NCBI GenBank assembly: GCA_000531095.1
Contig: HG799462.1
Span: 1,496,894 to 1,560,893, forward strand
Direction: 5' to 3'
DNA length: 64,000 nucleotides
Source: Gemmata massiliana
GTDB taxonomy: Bacteria > Planctomycetota > Planctomycetia > Gemmatales > Gemmataceae
Positions 53,512 through 62,143 of this stretch are shown here, in pieces (position 1 is the first letter of the stretch; the number at the start of each line of letters is the position of its first letter). The notes below the pieces were generated by a model. It saw nothing but the letters and a program-made list of their open reading frames with translations. It was not told where the DNA came from and did no database searches. A program made the translations under genes and the position numbers.

Positions 53512-54387
53512 TCAAGAGGGCGATCGTCCTGCACCGAGCGCGTTCGCCGTCCAGAACCGGGCAAGGATTGCGTACGCGAGCAGGTAATCGGCCGTCGAGA
53601 TGCTTGCCTCGGCCGCCATCCGGGGGAAGTCTACCCGCCACGTCTCCGGCGGCGACGGAAGAGCCTCTGGAACTGGGTGCGTTCCGCGGGCCGAGAACGT
53701 CGCGGCGATCGCCGCGCGCAATTCACCTGCGTCGAGCGGCCCTCGCTCAATGAGGAGTACGAGGTCCACCAAGTCCCTCGTCCGTGTGTTCAGCCGCCCG
53801 GCCCACGGGAAGGTGTAGGCGTGGATCTTCTCGGCGAACTGCTGCGACTTCGGTATTGCGAAGGCGACGGCCGGCGCGATCCCTGCGAAGTCGAGGACAT
53901 CATCGCCGACGAGTCTCTCAGGCTCACCCGTGGCGGCGTCTCCAACCCCGACATCAATGCTGAACTTCGCATACAGCTTACCCGCGAGAACCGCTTCGCA
54001 CGGGAACCGACCGCCGCCGTTCGGGGCGTTCGTGAGTTCGGATTTGAGCTCCCCGATCCGAAACACGAGGTAGTCGCCGAGGTCGGTGTCGGCTGCCGCC
54101 TGGAGCTCGTCCCGGAGACCGTCCGATCGACCGCCCGGTACGAACGACACCGAGAGATCGACGTCCTTGGTCGTCCGGGCCTTCGGCCTGAATCGGAGGT
54201 CCATTGCAAAGCCGCCCTTCAACAGCCACCGAGGTGAAGGGGTATGGAAGAGTCGAGCAACGAGTCGCTCCATGACGAATTTGAGTTGGAGTGTCTGGAA
54301 CGGAGCGGCTTGATCTGTCGCCCGCTTCCGGAGGCGGGCTTCGAGCGCCGACTTGAACGCGGCCGGGGAGGTGAATCGTTTCGACAT
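53512..54387 (-). CDS. abiEii: AbiEii-type nucleotidyltransferase toxin
   Basis: 291 aa, the usual length of AbiEii/AbiGii toxins. The nucleotidyltransferase motif is WLLKGGFAMDLR followed by TKDVDLS (catalytic Asp pair, about residues 75-77), and the second part contains KSQQFAEKIHAYTFPWAGRLNTRTRDLVDLVLL, the conserved Lys/Asp region. The toxin transfers nucleotides and halts growth when the cognate antitoxin is lost during infection. It follows the antitoxin gene by 21 bp in the same operon. Confidence 0.9.
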   Translation of the reverse strand: MSKRFTSPAAFKSALEARLRKRATDQAAPFQTLQLKFVMERLVARLFHTPSPRWLLKGGFAMDLRFRPKARTTKDVDLSVSFVPGGRSDGLRDELQAAADTDLGDYLVFRIGELKSELTNAPNGGGRFPCEAVLAGKLYAKFSIDVGVGDAATGEPERLVGDDVLDFAGIAPAVAFAIPKSQQFAEKIHAYTFPWAGRLNTRTRDLVDLVLLIERGPLDAGELRAAIAATFSARGTHPVPEALPSPPETWRVDFPRMAAEASISTADYLLAYAILARFWTANALGAGRSPS

Positions 54388-54408
54388 GCGGGCTCTTCGT
54401 CTACCCCG

Positions 54409-55017
54409 CTACCGACGCTTCGCTTTGCGGACGATCGCAGACTTTATCCGCTCGAAACCGGGGTGGGCGACAGCATCCTCGAGAGCCTTCTTTCGCACAA
54501 TGCCACGCGAGAGGGCTTCCGCGACCGCCTTTTCGAGTTCCGCCTGGCTCACCCCACCTGCTGCCGCGTCGAGGATTGTTCGAAGGGGCGTCGTCACACG
54601 GAACCCGACCCGGTCCTCGAAGTCTGCCGATCCGAGGGCAGACTTGTGGAGTACGCACCCGGTCGGCGGCGCCTTTCGGAACCGCAGGGGGACGGTCAGG
54701 TGGACGACGCCGGGGAGGAGGTCGCCGAGCTCGTGCAGAACGAGAGCCGTCTCGTGCGAGACGACAGCCTGGGGCTCATCCTTTTGGTTCCGGCTCCAGA
54801 GCGATAGCCGGATGAGGTCGTCGTGTTCGGTGCGCGGCACCTCGGGGAGGCGGTAGAGACCGTGGTCGATTCGTTCGAAGTTTCTGGCCGTCTCGTGGTA
54901 GTCGAGATGCCGGTAGCCATAGCCAGCCTCGGCGGCCTGCTTCGCTGTAAAGTAGCCGCCCTGCTCGTGGGCGATTGCTGCAAGGGTTCGGGCCGCTTCG
55001 CGGGTCGAGCGAGCCAT
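54409..55017 (-). CDS. abiEi: AbiEi-type antitoxin / repressor
   Basis: 202 aa from the ATG at 55017. The N-terminal winged helix (RTLAAIAHEQGGYFTAKQAAEAGYGYRHL, then NFERIDHGLYRLP) is the DNA-binding domain of AbiEi; the C-terminal domain includes AVVSHETALVLHELGDLLPG and VTTPLRTILDAAAGG. AbiEi proteins neutralise the toxin and repress their own promoter by binding inverted repeats, and a perfect inverted repeat directly abuts this start codon. Confidence 0.92.
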   Translation of the reverse strand: MARSTREAARTLAAIAHEQGGYFTAKQAAEAGYGYRHLDYHETARNFERIDHGLYRLPEVPRTEHDDLIRLSLWSRNQKDEPQAVVSHETALVLHELGDLLPGVVHLTVPLRFRKAPPTGCVLHKSALGSADFEDRVGFRVTTPLRTILDAAAGGVSQAELEKAVAEALSRGIVRKKALEDAVAHPGFERIKSAIVRKAKRR

Positions 55018-55050
55018 GCAAAATACTCCAAGAATTTTGGAGTATTTTGC
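55018..55050. promoter_or_regulatory. Perfect 33-bp palindromic operator at the abiE start
   Basis: GCAAAATACTCCAA (55018-55031) and its exact complement (55037-55050) around a GAATT spacer. The left arm ends at the base just upstream of the abiEi ATG, so a bound repressor would block initiation of transcription or translation. AT-rich compared with its surroundings. Confidence 0.85.
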
Positions 55051-55285
55051 GCCGATTCTGCATCGCCCACAAGCCCGAAACCGACCCGGACGGCTTCCGA
55101 ACGGAAGGTCCAGGGGCTGAAAACCGTTCCGGAGATCGCCGCGCCAGCGGCTCGAAAGAAAGAGGCCGGGGAGGATCCCCGGCCCGCCGCAGCTCGCCCT
55201 GAACAGACAGGATGTCTCGCCGCACGACCGGCCGAGCCGGAACAATCGGCCCCGTCTGATCCCTCGGGGCCGGTGTGGATGAGCA

Positions 55286-56188
55286 TTACGCCGCTGGCTT
55301 CGGCTGGAGTTCATGGAGGTAGTCGGCCGCCCGCTGGGCGTGGGCGGCCGCCTGGAAGATTGCCCGCTTGTCGTTCTTCAACACCGTCAGCCACGAGGCG
55401 AGATAGGCCGCGTGGTCTTCGCGGGGTTCGAGGGTAAGCCCCAAGTCGGCACACAGGAAGGCGGCCGCGATCTCGGCGACGAGCTCTTCACGGGCGTAAC
55501 CTTCGTCGCCCCAGGTCTTCTGATCGAAGTCGCGGGCGAGCCGCTTCGGGTGGCGGGTCCAGTGGGCGAGCTCGTGAGCAAGCGTGGCGTAGTAGCTTTC
55601 CGGATCCCTGAACGAAACGAACGGCGGCATCTGCACGTAGTCGGAAAGGAGCGCGTAGTACGCTCGGTTTCCCCCGTGCTTCACGTCGGCCCCGGTCGCC
55701 CGGAAGAATGCGTCCGCACAGCCGATCCGCTCCTCGGGCCGGATGACTTGCGGGGGAGTGGGGGCGAAGCTTGTGGGAAGGCCTTCAACCTGTTCGGCGT
55801 TGAACACCGTGTACCCGCGCATGAAGTAAATGTCGTGCTCGACCTCGTCGCCGTTCTCGTCCTGCTCCGTTTTCTTGACCGAGTTCGCGTAGACGACGAG
55901 CGAGCCGTGTTCGCCCTTCTTCACGAACCCGCCGAGGTCCTTTGCCTGATTGAAGGTGAACCAGTAGGGAGACGAGTACCCCTTCTCGGTCGCGGCGAGC
56001 CACAGCGAGAGCACGTTCACCCCGCGGTACGGTGTCCCGCACGCCCGGAGTGGACGAATGATCCGCCCGGAGGTGTTTTCGGCGCTCCAGGGCCGCTGCC
56101 AGGGGCGGACACCCGCTTCCAGTTGGGTGACGATGGCGTCGGTGATGCGGGTGTAGACGTCCGGCCGGTTCGCGTTCTGGGTGGTCAT
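55286..56188 (-). CDS. ardC: ArdC-type antirestriction protein
   Basis: 300 aa. The N-terminal single-stranded-DNA-binding domain (DVYTRITDAIVTQLEAG, RPLRACGTPYRGVNVLSLWL, WFTFNQAKDLGGFVKKGEHG) and the C-terminal zincin-like domain with HELAHW (about residues 206-211) and EELVAEIAAAFLC are those of ArdC-like proteins (DUF1738), which protect incoming DNA from restriction in plasmids and conjugative elements. ATG at 56188 after AGGAGAGG. It lies between abiE and Gabija, reading away from Gabija. Confidence 0.9.
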   Translation of the reverse strand: MTTQNANRPDVYTRITDAIVTQLEAGVRPWQRPWSAENTSGRIIRPLRACGTPYRGVNVLSLWLAATEKGYSSPYWFTFNQAKDLGGFVKKGEHGSLVVYANSVKKTEQDENGDEVEHDIYFMRGYTVFNAEQVEGLPTSFAPTPPQVIRPEERIGCADAFFRATGADVKHGGNRAYYALLSDYVQMPPFVSFRDPESYYATLAHELAHWTRHPKRLARDFDQKTWGDEGYAREELVAEIAAAFLCADLGLTLEPREDHAAYLASWLTVLKNDKRAIFQAAAHAQRAADYLHELQPKPAA

Positions 56189-56590
56189 GGCGTGTTCCTC
56201 TCCTGCGGTTTCTTGGTTGAAGGTCCCGGTTTGAGCGCGCGCTCAACCGGGTCAGGAGGGGCACTTTGAAAAGGGGGGAGCGGGGTCAAGGGAGGGCGGG
56301 GTGGAGGGGCCCTGGCTGCACAAGCGAAGCGCGGAAGCTGGGGAGGGGCCGGCCTGCCCGGACTTGATGCCGCGGGGGGGCTCCCCCGTGCTTTGTGATC
56401 CGTTCTGCGGCCCTGGTACTCTTCTTTCCTTCCCAGTCCTTTGCGGGCCGCTTCGGAGGATCAAGAAGGCTCCTCCGCGGGCTTGTTCTGCCCGGCAGAA
56501 AACGGCGTCCGTCTGACCCAGGCGAATGGCGGGCGTCGCGTAGGATGTAAATCAACCGCCAGGAGCGATCATGACTTCAGGAGCACTGCT
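56189..56590. other. 402-bp divergent region between ardC and the Gabija operon
   Basis: Apart from the palindrome at 56231-56246, nothing is recognised. An open frame leads into gajA from 56441 without a start signal and is not used. The last bases hold AGGAG, the ribosome-binding site of gajA. Confidence 0.4.
56231..56246. promoter_or_regulatory. 16-bp palindrome upstream of ardC
   Basis: TTGAGCGCGCGCTCAA is perfectly self-complementary and stands 43 bp upstream of the ardC start. Likely operator for the ardC promoter. Confidence 0.5.
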
Positions 56591-58378
56591 GTGAGAATCG
56601 CCCGCGTTCGGATCGAGAACTTCCGGAACTTTCGGTCGCTCGACGTGGCTCTCGACCGGCACGCGGTCATCGTGGGAGAGAACAAGGTCGGCAAGTCGAA
56701 CTTCCTCTTTGCGCTCAGGCTGCTCCTTGACCCGAGTCTGCCGGATTCGGCTCGGCAGCTCCGGTGCGAAGACTTCTGGGACGGAGACCGGCCGCTCACC
56801 GCGACCTCGATCATCAAGGTGTCGATCGATCTCGCTGATTTCGAGACCGACGAGAACCTGGTCGCGGTACTCGCCGAGCACCTGGTCGTCCCGCGCCCGA
56901 TGCGGGCCCGCCTCACCTACGAGCTCCGCCCGAAGCCCGGGCTGAAGGAAGACCCGCAACGGGACAGTGACTTCGAGCACGTGCTCTACGGTGGCGACCG
57001 ACCGGAGAACTGGTTCGGGCATGAAGTCCGGAGCCGCATGCCGCTCGACCTCTTACCCGCGCTCCGTGACGCGGAAGGGGACTTGGCGAACTGGCGGCGG
57101 TCGCCCCTCCGGCCACTTCTGGACCATGTGGCGGGTAGGATCCCGCAGGCCGAGCTTGTCACCCTGCACGAGGGGGTCACGGCCGCCGGCGAGGCGGTCC
57201 ACGGTCACGAAGAGATCGAAGGCCTCGGTGCCCGGATTGTCGAGCGGCTCGAGCAGATGGTGGGGGACGGACAGGCGATCGACGCCTGCCTCCGGTTCGC
57301 GACGGCCGAGCCGGACCGCTTGCTGCGGAGCCTCCGCCTGTTCCTTGAGAACGGGGCCCGCGGCGTGGGGGAGGTGAGCCTCGGGACAGCGAACCTCGTG
57401 TACCTGGCGCTGAAGTCTCTCGAACTCGAGCAACTCGTCCGGGAAGAAGAGCGCGATCACAGCTTCCTTGCTATCGAGGAGCCTGAAGCCCACCTTCACC
57501 CACACCTTCAGCGGCTCGTGTATCGCGACTTCCTTCGTCCCCGTGAACACGCCGGGAAAGCCGACGAGCGGCGGGAGAACACGACGGTACTACTCACGAC
57601 ACACTCGCCGCACATCGTGAGCGTTGCTCCGCTTCGTTCGCTCGTCGTCATCCGGCGAGCCGAAGACGGCGGGAGCGAAGCCGTTTCCACCGTCAACGTT
57701 CGACTCACGGCCGAAGAGGTCGCGGATCTCGAACGATACCTGGATGTGACTCGGGGCGAGATGGTTTTTGCCCGCGGGATCCTGCTCGTCGAGGGAGACG
57801 CGGAAGAGTTCCTGCTCCCGGTCCTAGCGTCGGCGGCCGGGTACGACCTCGACGGCCTCGGAATCACGGTCTGCAACATCGGGGGGACAAACTTCACCCC
57901 CTACGTGAAGCTCCTCGGGGAGAAAGGGCTCAACCTCCCCTGGGCGGCGCTCACGGATCTCGACCCGGTGGCGAACACGAAGCGGACGCTCGGGCGGCCG
58001 CGGGTGAAGCGGCTCCTCGCGGAACTACTCTCCGAGGAGGAACTCGAGTCCGTCACGATGGCAACCGTGGCGCAGGAGGGGAGAAGCCGAGGGGTGTTTC
58101 TCAACAAGCACACGTTCGAGGTGGACCTCTTCAACGCCGGAAACCACGAGGTGATGTGCGAAGCGCTCCAGTCGCTCACGACGAACAAGGCCGCGAAGAA
58201 GCGGGCGGAAGGCTGGTCTGCCGACCCGGCGACACTCGTCGTCGGGCGGTTCCTGAGCGACATCGAAGCCATTGGGAAGGGCCGCTTCGCGCAGCGGGTG
58301 GCGGCGACGATCGCAGAGCCCGTTGTTCCCAAGTACATCGAGAAGGGGGTGAAGTTTGTCGCCGACCAATGCCGCTGA
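56591..58378 (+). CDS. gajA: GajA, OLD-family ATPase-nuclease (Gabija)
   Basis: 595 aa from a GTG at 56591 with AGGAG upstream. ABC-type ATPase: RVRIENFRNFRSL, Walker A GENKVGKS (residues 29-36), signature-like GTANLVYLAL, Walker B FLAIEEPEAHLHPHLQR, and LTTHSPHIVS. The TOPRIM nuclease half has ILLVEGDAEEFLLP and ALTDLDP. GajA is the sequence-specific nicking nuclease of Gabija, held inactive by nucleotides and released when phage replication depletes them. Its 3' end overlaps gajB by 23 bp. Confidence 0.9.
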   Translation: MRIARVRIENFRNFRSLDVALDRHAVIVGENKVGKSNFLFALRLLLDPSLPDSARQLRCEDFWDGDRPLTATSIIKVSIDLADFETDENLVAVLAEHLVVPRPMRARLTYELRPKPGLKEDPQRDSDFEHVLYGGDRPENWFGHEVRSRMPLDLLPALRDAEGDLANWRRSPLRPLLDHVAGRIPQAELVTLHEGVTAAGEAVHGHEEIEGLGARIVERLEQMVGDGQAIDACLRFATAEPDRLLRSLRLFLENGARGVGEVSLGTANLVYLALKSLELEQLVREEERDHSFLAIEEPEAHLHPHLQRLVYRDFLRPREHAGKADERRENTTVLLTTHSPHIVSVAPLRSLVVIRRAEDGGSEAVSTVNVRLTAEEVADLERYLDVTRGEMVFARGILLVEGDAEEFLLPVLASAAGYDLDGLGITVCNIGGTNFTPYVKLLGEKGLNLPWAALTDLDPVANTKRTLGRPRVKRLLAELLSEEELESVTMATVAQEGRSRGVFLNKHTFEVDLFNAGNHEVMCEALQSLTTNKAAKKRAEGWSADPATLVVGRFLSDIEAIGKGRFAQRVAATIAEPVVPKYIEKGVKFVADQCR

Positions 58379-60185
58379 CTTGCGGCCGCTCTACCAGATC
58401 GCAGCCGACGACCTTCGGGACAACCCCGGGCAGTGGCAGGCCTACGAGTCGAAGGGGCACTGCGTAGTCCTCGCCGGCCCAGGGAGCGGGAAGACGAAGA
58501 CCCTCACCGTGAAGCTCGCTCGAGTCCTCACCGAGGACGTCCGACCCCCGCGCGGGGTTGCGTGCATCACGTACAGCAACGAGTGCGCGCGCGAGCTCCG
58601 GCGTAGGCTTAGGACCCTCGGAGTCGAGCAACGGCCGAACGTGTTCGTCGGCACCGTCCACTCGTTCTGCCTCCTTCACATCCTTACCCCGTACGCACAT
58701 CTTGCCGGACTCGATCTGCCGCAGCCGCTGACCGTCGTGAAGAAATCGGAGCAGGAGAAAGTGTTCGCCAAGGCGCTCGCCCAAGTCGTAAGCGCTGATG
58801 AGAACCCGGACCACTGGACGATCAAGTTTTCGAAGTACCGGCGCACCTACCTCGACCGTGACAAGCCCGAGTGGCGAACTCAGGACGAGCAGCTCGCAAA
58901 GCTCATCGAGAAGTACGAAGGACTCCTCCACGGGCAAGGCCTCATCGACTTCGACGACATGATGCTCGCCGGAGCCCGGCTCGTCGCTGGCGAAGACTGG
59001 GTGCGGACGGCGCTCAAGTCGCGGTTCCCGGTACTCGTCGTCGACGAGTACCAAGATCTCGGGCGCCCGCTCCACCGGATCGTCGTTCATCTCGCGAACG
59101 CCGGCGCCCGCCTCATCGCGGTCGGCGACCCCGACCAATCGATTTACGGCTTCACTGGGGCGGACCCGCGCCTCCTCCGCAGGCTTGCCGACGAGCCGGA
59201 CGTGGAGAAGGTGACGCTCAAGTTCAACTACCGGTGCGGGAAGGACATCGTGACCGCATCGGAGGTGGCTCTCGGCGAGGCCCGCGGTTACGAGTCGAAG
59301 GGAAGCCACCGGGGGCTCATCGACTGGCACCTCTGTAAGGACGGGCTCGAGCACCAGGCGAAGTTCGTCTGCTCGGAACTCATTCCGGCCGCCCTCGCGC
59401 GGAAGGCGAACCGGAAGATCGGGGACATCGCAATCCTCTACCGGACGAAACACCACGGGGATGTGATCGCGGCAGCGGCAGCCGCAAGCGGGATGAAGTT
59501 CACTCGAAACGACGCGAACGCTCCTTACCCGAAGACGCCACTCACCCGTTGGCTTGAGGAGTGCGCGGCGTGGTGCGCCGGCGGGTGGCGGGTCGGAACA
59601 CCGTCGCTTTCGGTGCTCGTCCGGACCTGGCTCAGGTTCCGGCGGTCGGCCGCCACACCGACCGAACGGCACTCGCTCAAGAGGGAATTCGTGCGGACGC
59701 TCCTCCTCACCCGGACGGCCAACATGCCGCTCCGGAAATGGCTTGCGGCCGTCGGCGACGGGTTCCTATCGAGCGCCTTCGAGGCGGAGCCGAACCTCCG
59801 GGAAGAGGTCGAATCGTTCGAGGCGATCGTGAAGGCAGCAGGCACCGGCGGTCCGCTCGAGTCGACGACGATCGAGGGGTTCGCCGGCCAAGTCGGGCGA
59901 CCTGATCACCTGAATCTCATCACGATGCACAGCTCGAAGGGCCTCGAGTTCGAGGTTGTCATCATGATCGGGCTCGACCAGGGGGACTTGCCGACAGAGC
60001 AGTACAAGGGGCGGGCTCCCGAGTCGAGGCGGCTCTTCTACGTGGGACTCACCCGCGCGAAGGATGAGTTCCACATGACGTACTCCGGGTGGTGCGTAAC
60101 CCAGAAGGGTGTCAAACGAGGCTGGGGGGCTTCGGAGTACCTACTCGAGCTCCAAAGCAAACTCGGCTCCGGCAATGGTGGGTGA
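58356..60185 (+). CDS. gajB: GajB, UvrD/Rep-like helicase (Gabija)
   Basis: 609 aa from a TTG at 58356 that follows AAGGGGG inside gajA. Superfamily 1 motifs: Walker A AGPGSGKT (residues 40-47), motif Ia TYSNECARELRRRL, motif II VVDEYQDL (about 228-235), motif III VGDPDQSIYGFTGA, motif IV FNYRCGKDIV, motif V TMHSSKGLEFEVV and motif VI YVGLTRAKDEF. GajB forms a complex with GajA and senses DNA ends. The pair is a complete Gabija system. Confidence 0.9.
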   Translation: MSPTNAADLRPLYQIAADDLRDNPGQWQAYESKGHCVVLAGPGSGKTKTLTVKLARVLTEDVRPPRGVACITYSNECARELRRRLRTLGVEQRPNVFVGTVHSFCLLHILTPYAHLAGLDLPQPLTVVKKSEQEKVFAKALAQVVSADENPDHWTIKFSKYRRTYLDRDKPEWRTQDEQLAKLIEKYEGLLHGQGLIDFDDMMLAGARLVAGEDWVRTALKSRFPVLVVDEYQDLGRPLHRIVVHLANAGARLIAVGDPDQSIYGFTGADPRLLRRLADEPDVEKVTLKFNYRCGKDIVTASEVALGEARGYESKGSHRGLIDWHLCKDGLEHQAKFVCSELIPAALARKANRKIGDIAILYRTKHHGDVIAAAAAASGMKFTRNDANAPYPKTPLTRWLEECAAWCAGGWRVGTPSLSVLVRTWLRFRRSAATPTERHSLKREFVRTLLLTRTANMPLRKWLAAVGDGFLSSAFEAEPNLREEVESFEAIVKAAGTGGPLESTTIEGFAGQVGRPDHLNLITMHSSKGLEFEVVIMIGLDQGDLPTEQYKGRAPESRRLFYVGLTRAKDEFHMTYSGWCVTQKGVKRGWGASEYLLELQSKLGSGNGG

Positions 60186-60333
60186 GAGCCAAGACGGCAC
60201 ATGTCTAACCGCACGGACGGTTGGGTCCGCAAGACATACGTCGAAACCTGGGGATCGAGCACCGTTCTGGCCGGTGGCGAGGTTGAGCTTGCGTGGCGCT
60301 TTCGCTGGAGGGGGAGAAGTCGCACCGGGAATC

Positions 60334-61326
60334 CTAGAGCCCGACCTTCGCGGCCGCGTTCTCCCGAAAGAGCGATCCGTCCCGGATGTAGCGCCGCATG
60401 ACGAGTAGCGACTTGTGCCCGCTCTGGTCCTGGATGGCTCTCTCGGACACCCCGGCCATTGCCGCCTGGGTAATCAGCCCCGCGCGCAGGCTGTGTCCCG
60501 CGAACCGTCGGGAGCTCTTCCCGGCAGCTTCCAACGTCCGCTTCACTATGTCAGCCACCGCGCGGTCGGAGAGCCTCACGGCCGACACATGGCCGTGCTT
60601 GTTCACGGCGCGGAAAACGGCACCTTCGACGACCCCCGATAGCTCGAGCCACGTCTGGACAGCGCGAACCGGGCACGTCTCCGCGTGGGCTCCCCGCGGG
60701 ATCCCGATCTTCCGGCCCGCCCCGAACTGGTCAGTCTTCCCCCGGCGGACGTTCATCACGAGCCCTTCGTCAGCAATCGCCAAGTCCGTCACGTCGAGAC
60801 CCACGAGGTCGCTCCGCCGCATGGCTCCTGCAAAGCCCAGGAGCAAGAGCGCACGGTCGCGGGCGCCGAGAAGCGAGTCGGGGAGGTGGCTCACCATCGC
60901 TCGGATGTGCTTGGTGAGCGCAGGCTTCATGTGTGCCTGAGCGGTTCCCTTCTCGCGGCGAATGCCTGCCCAGACGAGCCTGACCTGCGGGTGCTTGTTC
61001 GGGGAGTCGAAACCGGCTGCGCGGTGCGCTTCCGCGATGGTGGCGAGCCGTCGTTGGAGCGTGCTCGTCTTCAGCCGCTGGGAGTTGTCGGCGAGGTAAT
61101 AGGCCACGGTGTCGGGCGCTGCGGGCATCGAGGCCCGCCGGTACTTCGCGCACCATGCTTCAAAGTCCGCCCAGTCGGATCGGTAGGCGCGGCGGGTGTT
61201 CTCGGCCTTTGACTTATCGAGGTACTCGCTCGCTTTCTGGCCGACGTCTTCGAGCCGAGCCGCTTGGTGCTCGGCGGCCCGGGGGCGCCTAAGAGGTACA
61301 TCCGAGTCGGACGGATCGGTTGCCAT
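60334..61326 (-). CDS. Tyrosine recombinase at the edge of the defence island
   Basis: 330 aa from the ATG at 61326. Core-binding SAM-like domain about residues 30-115 (SKAENTRRAYRSDWADFEAWC). Catalytic R (GFAGAMRRSDLVGLD), box II HSLRAG, GHKS and Tyr in MRRYIRDG. This is a different subfamily from the two tRNA-associated integrases and more like stand-alone recombinases of plasmids and integron-type platforms. Convergent to gajB. It may mark the end of a separate insertion. Confidence 0.88.
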   Translation of the reverse strand: MATDPSDSDVPLRRPRAAEHQAARLEDVGQKASEYLDKSKAENTRRAYRSDWADFEAWCAKYRRASMPAAPDTVAYYLADNSQRLKTSTLQRRLATIAEAHRAAGFDSPNKHPQVRLVWAGIRREKGTAQAHMKPALTKHIRAMVSHLPDSLLGARDRALLLLGFAGAMRRSDLVGLDVTDLAIADEGLVMNVRRGKTDQFGAGRKIGIPRGAHAETCPVRAVQTWLELSGVVEGAVFRAVNKHGHVSAVRLSDRAVADIVKRTLEAAGKSSRRFAGHSLRAGLITQAAMAGVSERAIQDQSGHKSLLVMRRYIRDGSLFRENAAAKVGL

Positions 61327-61495
61327 GCGGTGTGGGCGAAAAAAAGTGTGGACCTCGAAGGTACCACTCACTGCGGGCGGGTGCGAGGGCGACAATCCCT
61401 CGTGCATCGGGCAATTGCACCGTTATTTGGAACGTCCCGAAGCGGTTCCTAAATCCGCATACCGCTTCAGCCCACAAGACGGTATAATTTTGCGT

Positions 61496-61966
61496 ATGGT
61501 GCTCCGGGCCCTGCTAGCTTTCTGGTTTCTCGCAACGAGCGCGCTCGGGCCCGCGCTCTGCTGCTGCTCGCCGACTGTGCCGTCGAAAACGACTCGCGCG
61601 ACCTGGGCGGCGGGTGTCGGCCACGAGTCTCCTCAGCCTTCCCCTGGCGGCTGCCCGCACTGTAAAGATAAGCCACATCACCAGAGCTCGCCGCTCGGCG
61701 GATCACCAACGGATTCGCCGAAGCCCTGTCCGGGCAAGTGTCCGTGCCAGAACCAGTCGCTTGCGCACGCCGTCCCGGACGTGGCGGGCAACGAGCTTCG
61801 GGCGCTCGCCCAGTTCAACTGGCTCCCCCTGGCTCTCCATTTCGATTCAGCTTTCGTTTCTCACCTGATCGCTCCTGAGCGCGAGCAGCGAGACGGGGAC
61901 CACACTGGCCCCCCGCCGCTCTCCGGTATCGAACTGCTCCACCGTCTGCACATCCTCATCTGCTAG
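61496..61966 (+). CDS. Cys/His-rich exported protein beside metal efflux
   Basis: 156 aa from the ATG at 61496. Residues 1-22 are a signal peptide (LRALLAFWFLATSALGPALC) followed by three consecutive Cys. Cys/His clusters (CPHCKDKPHH, CPGKCPCQNQ) suggest metal binding in the periplasm. A TATAAT lies only eight bases upstream of the ATG (61483-61488), which could make the message nearly leaderless. It precedes the metal-efflux adaptor gene and probably belongs to it functionally; family unknown. Confidence 0.65.
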   Translation: MVLRALLAFWFLATSALGPALCCCSPTVPSKTTRATWAAGVGHESPQPSPGGCPHCKDKPHHQSSPLGGSPTDSPKPCPGKCPCQNQSLAHAVPDVAGNELRALAQFNWLPLALHFDSAFVSHLIAPEREQRDGDHTGPPPLSGIELLHRLHILIC

Positions 61967-62143
61967 AAGCTCTCTCTTCGTGAGAAAGTCGGGCGGCGAG
62001 TGCGCGCGTTTATGCGCGTCCCGTGACCCGGCTCGTTCCCAACCGAACTCATCAGTGCCGATGTCGATCGTCGCCCGAAGCCGAGGGGTTCTTCCCAACG
62101 GCTTTTCGGACGCTCGCCGAGGTTCCGATGTGGAGAGCCGCGT

